DNA of 54,589 nucleotides from Prevotella vespertina (GTDB taxonomy: Bacteria > Bacteroidota > Bacteroidia > Bacteroidales > Bacteroidaceae), in assembly GCF_009728485.1 (NCBI RefSeq), contig NZ_VVIQ01000016.1, positions 1-54,589 of the forward strand, written 5' to 3'. Each line of letters begins with the position of its first letter. Within the stretch, counting starts at the first letter, position 1. Made by a program: the position numbers and the translations under genes. Shown here in pieces: positions 26,245 through 34,302 of the stretch. The notes under the pieces are model-generated. The model made no database searches and was not told the DNA's origin. It was given only the letters and a program-made list of their open reading frames with translations.

Positions 26245-27468
26245 ATGGCAAGAAGCACATTCAAGGTGCTGTTCTATGTGAACGGCAGCAAGGAGAAAGA
26301 CGGCATCGTCCCCATCATGGGACGGGTTACAATCAACGGCACGGTGGCTCAGTTCAGCTGCAAGCGCACCATCCCAAAGGAGTTGTGGGATGTGAAAGGC
26401 AACAGGGCGAAAGGCAAGAGCAGGGAAGCCATCGCCACCAACCTCTCGCTCGACAACATCAAGGCGCAAATCATCAAGCACTATCAGCGTCTTTCCGACC
26501 GTGAGGCGTTCGTCACGGCGGAGATGGTGCGCAACGCCTATCAGGGGCTGGGCAGCGAGTACGACACCCTGATGAAAGCGTTCGACAGGGACTGCGCCTC
26601 TCTGTTCAAGCGTGTGGGTAAGGACAGGAGCATGGGAACATACAAGGTGATGCTCAGGGCGAGGAACAACACGGCGAGGTTTATCCGCCACAAGTACAAC
26701 CGCAGCGACATGTCGATGCTGGAACTCACCCCCGACTTCATCAGGGACTTCGCCGTGTACCTCAGCACGGTGAAAGGAAACAGGAACGCCACGATATGGA
26801 TAAACTGCATGTGGCTCAAAGGCGTGGTGATGCGTGCGCACTTCAACGGCAAGATACCGAGAAACCCGTTCGCGCAGTTTCATATCAGCCCGAACACGAA
26901 GGAGCGTGCGTTCCTCACGGAGGACGAGTTGAAGACACTGGTTTCGCACGAGTTCAAGGACAGCCATTCCGCCTTCGTGCGTGATTTGTTTGTCTTCGCC
27001 TCCTTCACCGCCCTTTCCTTCGTGGACTTGAAGGAACTCACCACCGATGAGATTGTGGAGGTGAACGGCGAGAAGTGGATACTTGCAAAAAGGCACAAGA
27101 CACAGGTGCCGTACCAAGTGAAACTGCTCGATATACCCTTGCAAATCATCGACAGATACCGACCGTTCCAGAAGGACAACTCCATATTCGGGGACATCAA
27201 CTACTGGACGGTCTGCAAGAAGCTCAAAAAAGTCATCAGCGAGTGCGGGATAACAAAGGACATCTCCTTCCATTGCGCAAGGCACGGCTTTGCGACATTG
27301 GCTCTGAGCAAGGGCATGCCGATTGAGAGCGTGAGCCGTGTACTCGGACACACGAACATCGTAACCACACAACTCTATGCGAAGATAACCACCGAGAAAC
27401 TCGACACCGACCTCTCCATGCTCGGCAGCAAGCTCAACGCCTCATTTGGCAATATTAAGATGGCATGA
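26245..27468 (+). CDS. Tyrosine recombinase / integrase
   Basis: The 407-residue protein has an N-terminal arm-binding domain (about 1-85), a core-binding SAM-like domain (about 105-205) and a catalytic domain. Catalytic residues visible are Lys285, His343 and Arg346 (SFHCARHGFA), His369 (LGHT) and nucleophile Tyr378 (TTQLYAK). The position of the first conserved arginine is Ser258 (FTALSFVDLK), the same replacement reported for IntDOT of the Bacteroides element CTnDOT. It would integrate and excise the element at the 13-bp direct repeats. Its stop overlaps the next start by four bases. Confidence 0.95.
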   Translation: MARSTFKVLFYVNGSKEKDGIVPIMGRVTINGTVAQFSCKRTIPKELWDVKGNRAKGKSREAIATNLSLDNIKAQIIKHYQRLSDREAFVTAEMVRNAYQGLGSEYDTLMKAFDRDCASLFKRVGKDRSMGTYKVMLRARNNTARFIRHKYNRSDMSMLELTPDFIRDFAVYLSTVKGNRNATIWINCMWLKGVVMRAHFNGKIPRNPFAQFHISPNTKERAFLTEDELKTLVSHEFKDSHSAFVRDLFVFASFTALSFVDLKELTTDEIVEVNGEKWILAKRHKTQVPYQVKLLDIPLQIIDRYRPFQKDNSIFGDINYWTVCKKLKKVISECGITKDISFHCARHGFATLALSKGMPIESVSRVLGHTNIVTTQLYAKITTEKLDTDLSMLGSKLNASFGNIKMA

Positions 27469-27854
27469 CAATGAAAGGGAAAGACATAAGCAGCAATGCC
27501 CGTCGAATAATCACGATAGACGAGCACGGGAACATCGTCATACCCAACGGCGAAATATGGATGGGCGAGTTTGAGATTGCCGACCTGTTTGGCGTGTTCG
27601 GACATACCATCCACACGCTGGTCAAGAAGATATACAGGGATGGACTGCTGCACCCCTGCACGGCAGAGAGGAACATCAGGGTGGCGGAGGGTCGCTGGCT
27701 TGATGCGTACAGCCTTGAAATGGTCATAGCCCTTGCGTTCCGTATCAGGTCGCAAAGGGCAAAAAGGCTTTGGGAGCATGTCATCGCAATGCTGAACGAA
27801 CGGCACGAAAGGTTTGTCATGCTCCTTCCTGCACGGGCAGGCAGTCCCTGCTGA
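27465..27854 (+). CDS. RhuM-like small protein of the mobile element
   Basis: The 129-residue protein overlaps the integrase stop (ATGA), so it is translated with it. Residues 30-60 (WMGEFEIADLFGVFGHTIHT) look like a helix-turn-helix. The later YSLEMVIALAFRIRSQRAKRLWEHV (written here only in part of its length, about 78-102) matches the NLDMIIAVGYRVNS block of RhuM-type proteins. Such proteins are common beside integrases in Bacteroidetes elements and may control excision, but a function is not established. A strong terminator follows 23 bases later. Confidence 0.75.
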   Translation: MTMKGKDISSNARRIITIDEHGNIVIPNGEIWMGEFEIADLFGVFGHTIHTLVKKIYRDGLLHPCTAERNIRVAEGRWLDAYSLEMVIALAFRIRSQRAKRLWEHVIAMLNERHERFVMLLPARAGSPC

Positions 27855-27877
27855 AACGCCTTGACAGAGGTTTATAG

Positions 27878-27924
27878 AGGTTTATCCCCTTGTGTCGATG
27901 GGGGAAATAAACCTTTTTCTTTTT
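27878..27924 (+). terminator. Terminator after the integrase operon
   Basis: AGGTTTATCCCC (27878-27889) pairs with GGGG and ATAAACCT (27900-27913) with small bulges, then a T-rich run (CTTTTTCTTTTT). Confidence 0.85.
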
Positions 27925-28279
27925 GGGTGGTTGAAGGGCAGGGATAACAGTTAGGGACGAGTCGTATAGGACTGCCGAGAAAAGAAAAACATACCGAACA
28001 CAACTTCTTTTATTTTGATGAATTGATGAATATTGATATAATATGATTGAATATCAAGCGATTGCAAGTTCATCAACATATCATCAGACGCTTGCGAACG
28101 ATGAAAGAAAAAGGCATTTTCCCTTTTTCAGCAACCCTCGACAAATCCTGCAAAATTATCCTCCTGTTCCCCTCAATTATTGCTCCGCACCTCCCTGCTT
28201 TCCCCTGTTTTTATTCCATTCCGTTTTTCTTTCACCGTTCCGCGCCATTCTTCACAAGTAGTTTTCCGAACGATGTCCG
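27925..28279. other. Gene-free spacer of the mobile element
   Basis: It holds short A+T-rich direct repeats around 28015-28075 (GATGAATTGATGAATATTGA and similar TCATCAACATATCATCA) just before the replication-type gene. They could be binding sites for element replication or excision. Short open frames across it look accidental. Confidence 0.4.
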
Positions 28280-28287
28280 TAACTTTG
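28280..28287 (+). promoter_or_regulatory. -7 box of the primase/helicase gene
   Basis: TAACTTTG; the expected start near 28294 excludes the ATG at 28292 and favours 28325, which follows an AAGAAAGAA stretch. Confidence 0.65.
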
Positions 28288-28324
28288 CACGATGCTATAT
28301 ATCAACCATTTAAGCAAGAAAGAA

Positions 28325-29572
28325 ATGGATAAGAAAAACAATGACGGGCTGCTGGAAGATATGCCCGAAAAAAGAAAAAAGGACGGGGCTTTCGTCCGTG
28401 TGGGCACAACGCTCTACAAACTTGCAGACATGCCTCTTGTCGGAGGCGGTTTTGTAAGGAAGCGCATCGTGTGGAACAACGAGACGCTCCGTCAGGACTA
28501 CGGCAGGGACTATCTGGCGACCGTCCCGAAGTATGACGGTTTTTGCACCGTCCCCGACCATGTGAACTATCAGCCCGTAGTAGGCAGTTTCCTCAACCTC
28601 TACGAGCCGACGGGGCATCATCCGAAGCAAGGTGTGTTTCCCCATATCGAGGCATTGGCAAGGCACATCTTCGGGGAGCAGTACGAACTTGGCATGGACT
28701 ACCTGCAACTACTCTACCTGCAGCCCATAGAGAAACTGCCCATCCTGCTGCTCGTATCAGAGGAGCGCAACACGGGCAAGAGCACGTTCCTCAACTTCCT
28801 CAAAGCCCTCTTCGGGGGCAATGTAACCTTCAACACCAACGAGGACTTCCGAAGTCAGTTCAACTCGGACTGGGCAGGGAAACTGCTCATCCTCGTGGAC
28901 GAGGTGCTTCTCGACCGCAGGGAGGACAGCGAGCGGCTCAAGAACCTCAGCACCACCCTTTCCTACAAGGTGGAGGCGAAGGGCAAGGACAGGGATGAGA
29001 TTTCATTCTTCGCCAAGTTCGTACTATGCTCCAACAACGAACGTCTACCCGTCATAATCGACACAGGAGAGACACGCTATTGGGTGAGGAAGGTGGGGAG
29101 GATAGAAAAGGACGACACGGACTTCCTGCAAAGGGTAAAGGAGGAAATACCCGCCTTCCTCTATTTTCTCCAGCACCGCACGCTCTCCACGAAGAAAGAG
29201 AGCCGCATGTGGTTCAGTCCCGAACTCATCCACACGCAAGCCCTGAGCAGGATTATACGGAGCAACCGTAACAGGACGGAGGTGGAGATGGCGGAAACCT
29301 GCCTTGAAGTCATGGACTGCATGAAAGCGTCCGCTTTCTCTTTCTGCATCAACGACATGCTCCTTCTGCTGAACTGCGCAGGCTGCAGGACGGACAGGAC
29401 GCAGGTAAGGCGTATCGTGCAGGATATATGGAAACTCACTCCTGCCGAAAACACGCTCACCTATACGACCTGCCAGCCGAGCTATGACAACATGCGCCCA
29501 TATACGGAGATTAGGCGCACGGGGCGTTTTTACACCATCGGCAGGAAGCAGTTGGAGGAAATGCAGGGATAG
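28325..29572 (+). CDS. Primase-helicase family protein (SF3-like ATPase)
   Basis: The 415-residue protein has Walker A at about 144-154 (VSEERNTGKST), Walker B ILVDEVLL at about 189-196 and a sensor-like FVLCSNNERLPV. This is the pattern of primase-associated helicases in phages and Bacteroidetes mobilizable elements. A C-terminal winged region (about 330-415) may bind DNA. In such elements it probably supports replication of the excised circle or second-strand synthesis after transfer. The start at 28325 is set by the promoter at 28280. No polymerase domain is seen, so it is helicase-like rather than a full primase. Confidence 0.85.
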   Translation: MDKKNNDGLLEDMPEKRKKDGAFVRVGTTLYKLADMPLVGGGFVRKRIVWNNETLRQDYGRDYLATVPKYDGFCTVPDHVNYQPVVGSFLNLYEPTGHHPKQGVFPHIEALARHIFGEQYELGMDYLQLLYLQPIEKLPILLLVSEERNTGKSTFLNFLKALFGGNVTFNTNEDFRSQFNSDWAGKLLILVDEVLLDRREDSERLKNLSTTLSYKVEAKGKDRDEISFFAKFVLCSNNERLPVIIDTGETRYWVRKVGRIEKDDTDFLQRVKEEIPAFLYFLQHRTLSTKKESRMWFSPELIHTQALSRIIRSNRNRTEVEMAETCLEVMDCMKASAFSFCINDMLLLLNCAGCRTDRTQVRRIVQDIWKLTPAENTLTYTTCQPSYDNMRPYTEIRRTGRFYTIGRKQLEEMQG

Positions 29573-29583
29573 AGGAATCGGAA

Positions 29584-30000
29584 ATGATGAAACTCCACTT
29601 TGACAAGCGGCTTGATGAGGGCATGATGAAAGCATATTATGTTGATTTCCAGATTATTGGAACGACATTCATCAATTCATCAGAATTTTCATCACTCCGA
29701 CTTCGGTGGGAAACGGCAGTGGCATTACAGGCTGAAACGGAACAGGCAAGACACGCTGATATAAGCAACAGAAAAAGGCAGTCACGGCAAGCCGTGCATT
29801 CTGTATTTCCAAGCATGCAGGGTATTCAGATATTCGGGTGCAGTCCAAGTATGCCTTCGGAGAAACAAGTCCAATCGGCAGCACCGATGGAGAAACCGTG
29901 GGGACTTCAGGTTATAAGGGAAAGAAGTGGCAGGGGCAAATGCCCACGTGGTAAGCACGGTACGGATATTTTCAAAAGAGAAAATACCGTAGCTTATTAG
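29584..30000 (+). CDS. Doubtful 138-residue reading frame before the relaxase
   Basis: The frame (MMKLHFDKRLDEGMMK...) lies 11 bases after the helicase stop and is basic toward its C-terminus (RERSGRGKCPRGKHG). No family is recognised, and it does not look like MobC, which often occupies this slot. Its last codons overlap the first oriT-like hairpin at 29962-29990. It may be a small relaxosome or antitoxin-like protein, or an accidental frame through structured DNA. The N-terminal part, with normal codon use, is the more believable part. Confidence 0.35.
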   Translation: MMKLHFDKRLDEGMMKAYYVDFQIIGTTFINSSEFSSLRLRWETAVALQAETEQARHADISNRKRQSRQAVHSVFPSMQGIQIFGCSPSMPSEKQVQSAAPMEKPWGLQVIRERSGRGKCPRGKHGTDIFKRENTVAY

Positions 30001-30068
30001 GGGATTTTCCTCACGCTTCACTCCGTGTCCGCTGAAAATCTCCCAATAAGCCAACGGGGTTGCACCCC
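29962..30068 (+). other. Candidate oriT: three consecutive hairpins before the relaxase
   Basis: Hairpin 1 pairs ACGGATATTTTC (29962-29973) with GAAAATACCGT (29980-29990). Hairpin 2 pairs GCTTATTAGGGGATTTTC (29992-30009) with GAAAATCTCCCAATAAGC (30034-30051). Hairpin 3 is GGGGT-TGC-ACCCC (30056-30068). Inverted repeats 150-260 bases upstream of a MobV relaxase gene are where oriT usually lies. The nick site cannot be read. The stretch 30069-30220 shows nothing else. Confidence 0.6.
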
Positions 30069-30220
30069 TCTGGACACCCCTGCCGAGCCTGTCGGCATAA
30101 AGAAACGAGCAAGCCGAAAGGAAGTCTTTCCTCCTTTCAACGATTGTCCACCGACCGTATCTAAGGACATCAAGGCAACGAAAACAAGATAATGACAACA
30201 TTAAAAAAAGACAAAAGGAT

Positions 30221-31582
30221 ATGGGATATTGCGTATTGCATTTGGAAAAGGCAAAGGGAGCCGACAGCGGAATGTCGGCTCACATCGAGCGCACCATCGT
30301 GCCGAAGAACATAGACCCTACGAGAACGCACCTCAACCGTGAGTTAATCAGGTTTCCCGACGGTGTGTGCAACCGCACGGCTGCCATACGCCACCGCCTT
30401 GACACGGCAGGGCTGAAACGCAAGATAGGGAAGAACCAAGTACAGGCAATCCGCATCGTGCTGAGCGGAACGCACGAGGATATGGAACGAATGGAAAACG
30501 AAAGGAGGCTCGGAGAGTGGTGCGATGACAGCGTGGCGTGGCTGAGAGAGACCTACGGGGCGGACAACCTCGTGTCGGCAGTCCTGCACATGGACGAGGA
30601 AACACCGCACATCCATGCCACCGTAGTGCCGATAGTGCAGGGTGAGCGCAGGAAGCAGAAAAAGGAAGAGAAGGCAAAGCGCAGGTACAGGACGAAAGCG
30701 ACAGCCCCACGCCTCTGCGCAGACGAGGTGATGAGCCGTGCCAACCTCATCAGGTATCAGGACACCTACGCCGAACACATGGCGAAGTACGAGCTGAAAA
30801 GGGGTGTCAGGGGCTCGACAGCCAAGCACCTCTCCACGCATGAGTATTACCGCAATCTCATCACGCAGGGCGAGGACATACAGGAGAACATCGCCAACCT
30901 GCTGGCAAGGGAGGCGGAAGCACGGTGCATCATCGAGGAGGCGGAGCAAGCCAAAATGGAACTCGCACGCATCAAGGCGGAGAAAAAAACGGTGGAACTG
31001 AAAAACTCAGCTACCAAGACCGCCACAGCAGCACTCAACGGCATCAACTTCCTGTTGGGCGGTAATAAAGTGAGCAGGCTTGAAAGCGAGAACAGGCAGT
31101 TGCATGGTGAGGTGGCGGAACTGAAAGAGAGCATCGGACAGATGCGCACGGATATGCAGAAAATGAAGGAAAGCCACGTCGCCGAGCGGTTGCGGGCATC
31201 GGAGCAGCATCAGCGTGAAATCGGCAATCTCAGGCGCATCATCGACAAGGCAAAGGAATGGTTTCCCATGCTTGCCGAGTTTTTCCGTATTGAAAGGCTT
31301 TGCCGTTCGGTCGGATTGTCAGAGAGACACACGGACGAACTCCTGCAAGGCAAAGTACTCGTTGTTACGGGGAAACTGCATTCTGATGAGTACAGGCGTT
31401 CGTTCGCCGTTGAGAAGGCACGCTTGCAGGTGGGCAGGGAGGAAAGGGATGGCAAGACCGTACTCGACCTGCTCGTGGACAGAGTGCCGATTGCCCGTTG
31501 GTTTAAGGAGCAGTGGGAGAAATTCAGACATTTGTCCGTCCATTCCTCCCAAGAGAACAGGAGCAAGGGAGTGAGGCTGTAA
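30221..31582 (+). CDS. MobV-family (Mob_Pre) relaxase
   Basis: The 453-residue protein begins with the Mob/Pre N-terminal motif (YCVLHLEKAKGADSGMSAH). It carries the metal-binding three-histidine motif His123-x-Asp125-Glu126-xxx-His130-x-His132 (HMDEETPHIH). Residues 210-345 are a long coiled coil (alternating Glu/Lys/Arg with LESENRQLHGEVAELKES). MobV relaxases nick oriT and pilot the strand into a recipient through a helper's conjugation pore. It is the only transfer gene here, so the element is mobilizable rather than conjugative. The start is set by the conserved N-terminal motif. Confidence 0.93.
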   Translation: MGYCVLHLEKAKGADSGMSAHIERTIVPKNIDPTRTHLNRELIRFPDGVCNRTAAIRHRLDTAGLKRKIGKNQVQAIRIVLSGTHEDMERMENERRLGEWCDDSVAWLRETYGADNLVSAVLHMDEETPHIHATVVPIVQGERRKQKKEEKAKRRYRTKATAPRLCADEVMSRANLIRYQDTYAEHMAKYELKRGVRGSTAKHLSTHEYYRNLITQGEDIQENIANLLAREAEARCIIEEAEQAKMELARIKAEKKTVELKNSATKTATAALNGINFLLGGNKVSRLESENRQLHGEVAELKESIGQMRTDMQKMKESHVAERLRASEQHQREIGNLRRIIDKAKEWFPMLAEFFRIERLCRSVGLSERHTDELLQGKVLVVTGKLHSDEYRRSFAVEKARLQVGREERDGKTVLDLLVDRVPIARWFKEQWEKFRHLSVHSSQENRSKGVRL

Positions 31583-31618
31583 CCGTGCCTCCGCATGCTC
31601 CACTTCCTTTCCTGCATC

Positions 31619-32407
31619 TCACTCCATGACTTTCTCAGGCAAGGTTGCTTCCTTATAAGTCATTTCCGCCATGATATGCTCTTCCATGTCGTGTTCGTCA
31701 AGAAAGACGGGACAGATGAATTTCTCTTCATTCGGAAGAAGTCCGAGCCTGCCTAATCTCCCGAGTTTTTCCAAAGCCTCTTTCTTGTTTTTCCCTGTCA
31801 AGGTGAAATCACGGACAATTCCCTGTTTCTTGCTTTGCAGGCGCAAGTTCGTCGGAACGCCGTCTTTCATGACAATCTCATATACGCCCGAGAGAACGGC
31901 AGGACTGACATACCGATAGAGAGTGGGCTTGTAACGGCACAGATAAAAAGAATGCGCTGCGTTCTGGACAAGGAAAAGTCCCGAAACTCCGCTTCCTATT
32001 GACCATACAGGGTCTGAGCCTTCGTGAATTTCCAGTAACAGATAAGGCGGGAGGACTTTAACGGTCAGTTGCTGTCTTTCCTTTGTGAGGTTGTCGGTCA
32101 GTGAGACCTGAAATTCTCCCACTTGCAGGGCTTGGATTGAAAGAACACCTACATGCCCTGCCTGTTCGGGAGTTCTCGCATAGGCAATTCTAGCATAGTC
32201 CTTAAACGCATTGGAATTGCTTATCTGCAAGTCTCCACTGCCACTCATGATGAACACACGGAGCGTAGAGCCTTGCATGATTTCCCTATAAGGTTTATCC
32301 AATTGAAAAGAAGATTTCCTGTCCTCGTCTTGGGGATTGGAACAGGACGCGCATGCCAGCAGGAATGCCAAGAACAATAAAACAAAACAAGTTTTACGGT
32401 GTGCCAT
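31619..32407 (-). CDS. Cargo lipoprotein, unknown function
   Basis: The start at 32407 (MAHRKTCF) is fixed by the promoter box at 32442-32435, which lies inside a longer frame. The 262-residue protein has a lipoprotein signal (LLACASC) and then a beta-rich domain (about 35-120) reading like an Ig/BACON-type fold (GSTLRVFIMSGSGDLQISN). A second part of about 140 residues has a conserved-looking EIHEGSDPVWSIGSGVSG and a C-terminal Leu/Gly/Arg helix. No catalytic motif is evident. It is convergent with the relaxase and divergent from the methyltransferase, so it is a cargo gene with its own promoter. Confidence 0.75.
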   Translation of the reverse strand: MAHRKTCFVLLFLAFLLACASCSNPQDEDRKSSFQLDKPYREIMQGSTLRVFIMSGSGDLQISNSNAFKDYARIAYARTPEQAGHVGVLSIQALQVGEFQVSLTDNLTKERQQLTVKVLPPYLLLEIHEGSDPVWSIGSGVSGLFLVQNAAHSFYLCRYKPTLYRYVSPAVLSGVYEIVMKDGVPTNLRLQSKKQGIVRDFTLTGKNKKEALEKLGRLGRLGLLPNEEKFICPVFLDEHDMEEHIMAEMTYKEATLPEKVME

Positions 32408-32434
32408 ATTTACATCTTTTTTAGTCGTACCTCG

Positions 32435-32442
32435 CAAATATA
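32435..32442 (-). promoter_or_regulatory. -7 box of the cargo lipoprotein gene
   Basis: TATATTTG on the minus strand, 28 bases before the ATG at 32407. Confidence 0.6.
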
Positions 32443-32580
32443 CGAATTTTCCCGCCATTCCGCAAACGAAAGAGCGGAAACTTTGGGTTGCACTCGTCCA
32501 TATCGCATTGCCATATAATCATTTATAGGTATTTTTCATGGTAACGAATGAAACATGCGGTCTTATTCCATGATTATTGC

Positions 32581-32588
32581 TACCTTTG
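32581..32588 (+). promoter_or_regulatory. -7 box of the cargo methyltransferase gene
   Basis: TACCTTTG 31 bases before the ATG at 32619; the ATG follows an AAAATAAG stretch. Confidence 0.65.
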
Positions 32589-32618
32589 TCGTTGAAACCA
32601 TAACACCCCTAAAATAAG

Positions 32619-33404
32619 ATGCAGTCAAGACAACTTAACCGAAGACAGTATTTCAACGAACTCGCAACCACAAGCGAGAAGTATTTCATTCCTTACATCA
32701 AGCGGTACAGGCAGGTAGGGAAAGGCACGAAAGTGTTGGAGATAGGCTGCGGGGACGGTGGAAACCTCCTGCCTTTCTCACGCATGGGCTGCGATGTAGT
32801 GGGCGTGGATATGGCAGAGGGACGGATAAGGGACGCAAGGAAGTTTTTCCAAGAGAACGGAGCAAAAGGGCGTTTCATCGCCTCCGATGTGTTCCTGTTG
32901 AAGGAACTCAGGCATCAGTTCGACCTGATTGTCTGCCATGATGTGATAGAGCATATCGACGACAAGGAGGAATTTATGCACAAGTGTAAACAGTTGTTAA
33001 AAACCCGGGGGGTAATTTTCATGTCCTTTCCTGCTTGGCAGATGCCTTTCGGTGGGCATCAGCAGATATGCCGAAGCCGCTTCCTCTCGCACCTGCCTTT
33101 CTTTCACCTGCTTCCGACGAGATTGTATGAGCGGATATTGAGGGCTCGGAAGGAAGACGAGGGATGCGTCAGAGAACTGTTGAACATCAAGAAGACCAAA
33201 TGCCCGATAGAGTTGTTTGAGAGGACGATGAGAAAGGAAGGCTTTGAAGCCATTGACAGGACTTTCTATTTCATCAATCCGCATTACGAGGTGAAATTCC
33301 ACCTGCGTCCCCGAAGGCTGTACGCCGTGATAGGGGCAATTCCATATATCCGCAATTTCTTCACAACATCGTGTTTCTACTTCTTGAAATCGGCAGGGGA
33401 ATAA
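32619..33404 (+). CDS. Class I SAM-dependent methyltransferase (UbiG/Coq3-like), cargo
   Basis: The 261-residue protein has motif I VLEIGCGDGGNL (about 39-50), motif II VVGVDMAEGRI, a motif IV-like IVCHDVIEHIDD and motif VI LLKTRGVIFMSFP. This is a typical Rossmann methyltransferase. The C-terminal third is basic and has hydrophobic patches (LYAVIGAIPYIRNFF), which may touch membrane or a lipid-linked substrate. It is the last gene before attR. Whether it methylates a small molecule, a glycolipid or a drug-target RNA cannot be decided; it lacks the signatures of Erm or RlmA-type resistance enzymes. Confidence 0.85.
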   Translation: MQSRQLNRRQYFNELATTSEKYFIPYIKRYRQVGKGTKVLEIGCGDGGNLLPFSRMGCDVVGVDMAEGRIRDARKFFQENGAKGRFIASDVFLLKELRHQFDLIVCHDVIEHIDDKEEFMHKCKQLLKTRGVIFMSFPAWQMPFGGHQQICRSRFLSHLPFFHLLPTRLYERILRARKEDEGCVRELLNIKKTKCPIELFERTMRKEGFEAIDRTFYFINPHYEVKFHLRPRRLYAVIGAIPYIRNFFTTSCFYFLKSAGE

Positions 33405-33530
33405 TTTTTTCCTTGCCTTGAAAAAATAAAGCAAAGAGTAGAATTGTTCGGGAATAATCATTATCTTTGTCGGAGATAAAGAGTTCTTTGCAAGCAAAAC
33501 AAAGCAGTACACAGCAAATGGAACGGTTGC

Positions 33531-33543
33531 CAAATCGTTACCC
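33531..33543. repeat. Candidate attR core
   Basis: CAAATCGTTACCC identical to the attL core. The region 33544-33714 between it and the lrgA promoter is A+T-rich chromosome with no gene. Confidence 0.75.
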
Positions 33544-33714
33544 CAAAATCAGCCAATCGCACAAGGTGCCCTTGTATAAAGGATTGTCGCTATTCTATCC
33601 AAAGTTACACAATTTATTTTGATTATGGTCGTTTTCTTCTTGATAAATGTCATCTATTTGCCTTCCAAAGGCTCCTTTCTGGGCTAGATAAGTGATAAGC
33701 TGGTTAAAAAGATA

Positions 33715-33722
33715 TACCTTTG
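33715..33722 (+). promoter_or_regulatory. -7 box of the lrgAB-like operon
   Basis: TACCTTTG 73 bases before the ATG at 33796. A clear -33 box is not seen. Confidence 0.65.
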
Positions 33723-33795
33723 CAGCCACTTTTCTGCACTCTGTCAGATGATTATTCAGCGTTAAATGCTGTCATTGATATTACATCTTTTCTAA

Positions 33796-34302
33796 ATGGC
33801 AATACAGTTTTTTGTTATCTTCGGATGCCTTGCATTGGGAGAGCTTATCGTATGGGCGACAGGAGTTAAGCTGCCGTCCAGTATCATAGGTATGTTGTTT
33901 CTCACCTTATTCCTTAAGTTGGGATGGGTAAAACTTAGTTGGGTTGAACACTTATCGGAGCTTCTTATCGCCAATCTGGGCTTCTTCTTCGTTCCACCTG
34001 GGGTGGCATTGATTCTTTATTTGGACCTGATTGAGAAGGAGTGGTTCCCTATTGTGACGGCAACTATCGTCAGTACGGTGCTCGTTCTAGTGGTTACTGG
34101 ACACATGCACCAGCTTGTTATTAAACTAGAACGTCGAATGATAGCACTCGACTTACTACATCATCGTGCCCATAAGAGGCAGGCGGAAAAGATGAAGGAG
34201 ATACTCAAAGAATATGCAGAATACACCGAGGAGGAACAGATTCTCACGACTGAAGCCTTGCAAGGAAAGGATATTATGGATGAAAAGGAGGCTAAGTTAT
34301 GA
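33796..34302 (+). CDS. CidA/LrgA-family membrane protein
   Basis: The 168-residue protein has four predicted membrane helices in its first 115 residues. It has the family's VKLPSSIIGMLFLTLFLKLGWV segment (about 24-45) and FFFVPPGVALI (about 63-73), followed by a charged cytoplasmic tail of about 50 residues. CidA/LrgA proteins were first described as holin-like regulators of murein hydrolase activity and later linked to pyruvate and other small-molecule transport. It overlaps the next gene by four bases (ATGA), as is usual for the pair. The tail is longer than in short LrgA proteins. Confidence 0.9.
   Translation: MAIQFFVIFGCLALGELIVWATGVKLPSSIIGMLFLTLFLKLGWVKLSWVEHLSELLIANLGFFFVPPGVALILYLDLIEKEWFPIVTATIVSTVLVLVVTGHMHQLVIKLERRMIALDLLHHRAHKRQAEKMKEILKEYAEYTEEEQILTTEALQGKDIMDEKEAKL

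Larger units (their letters stand above)
26090..33543 (+). mobile_element. Mobilizable integrated element, about 7.45 kb
   Basis: Bounded by 13-bp direct repeats CAAATCGTTACCC at 26090-26102 and 33531-33543. Between them are a tyrosine recombinase at one end, a RhuM-like protein, a primase/helicase, a MobV relaxase with upstream hairpins, then a lipoprotein and a methyltransferase as cargo. The first five genes are clearly G+C-richer than the flanking chromosome, and no conjugation (tra) genes are present. It should therefore need a helper to transfer. Host genes continue undisturbed on both sides. Confidence 0.85.

Noticed and set aside
26173..27372. Long open frame (399 codons) antisense to the integrase
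   Set aside because: The integrase on the other strand has all catalytic motifs; the antisense frame arises from its G+C-rich codons and has no recognisable domain.
28310..31617. Several 100-200-codon antisense frames opposite the helicase and relaxase genes
   Set aside because: They mirror genes with clear motifs in G+C-rich DNA and start or stop without any promoter or family signal.
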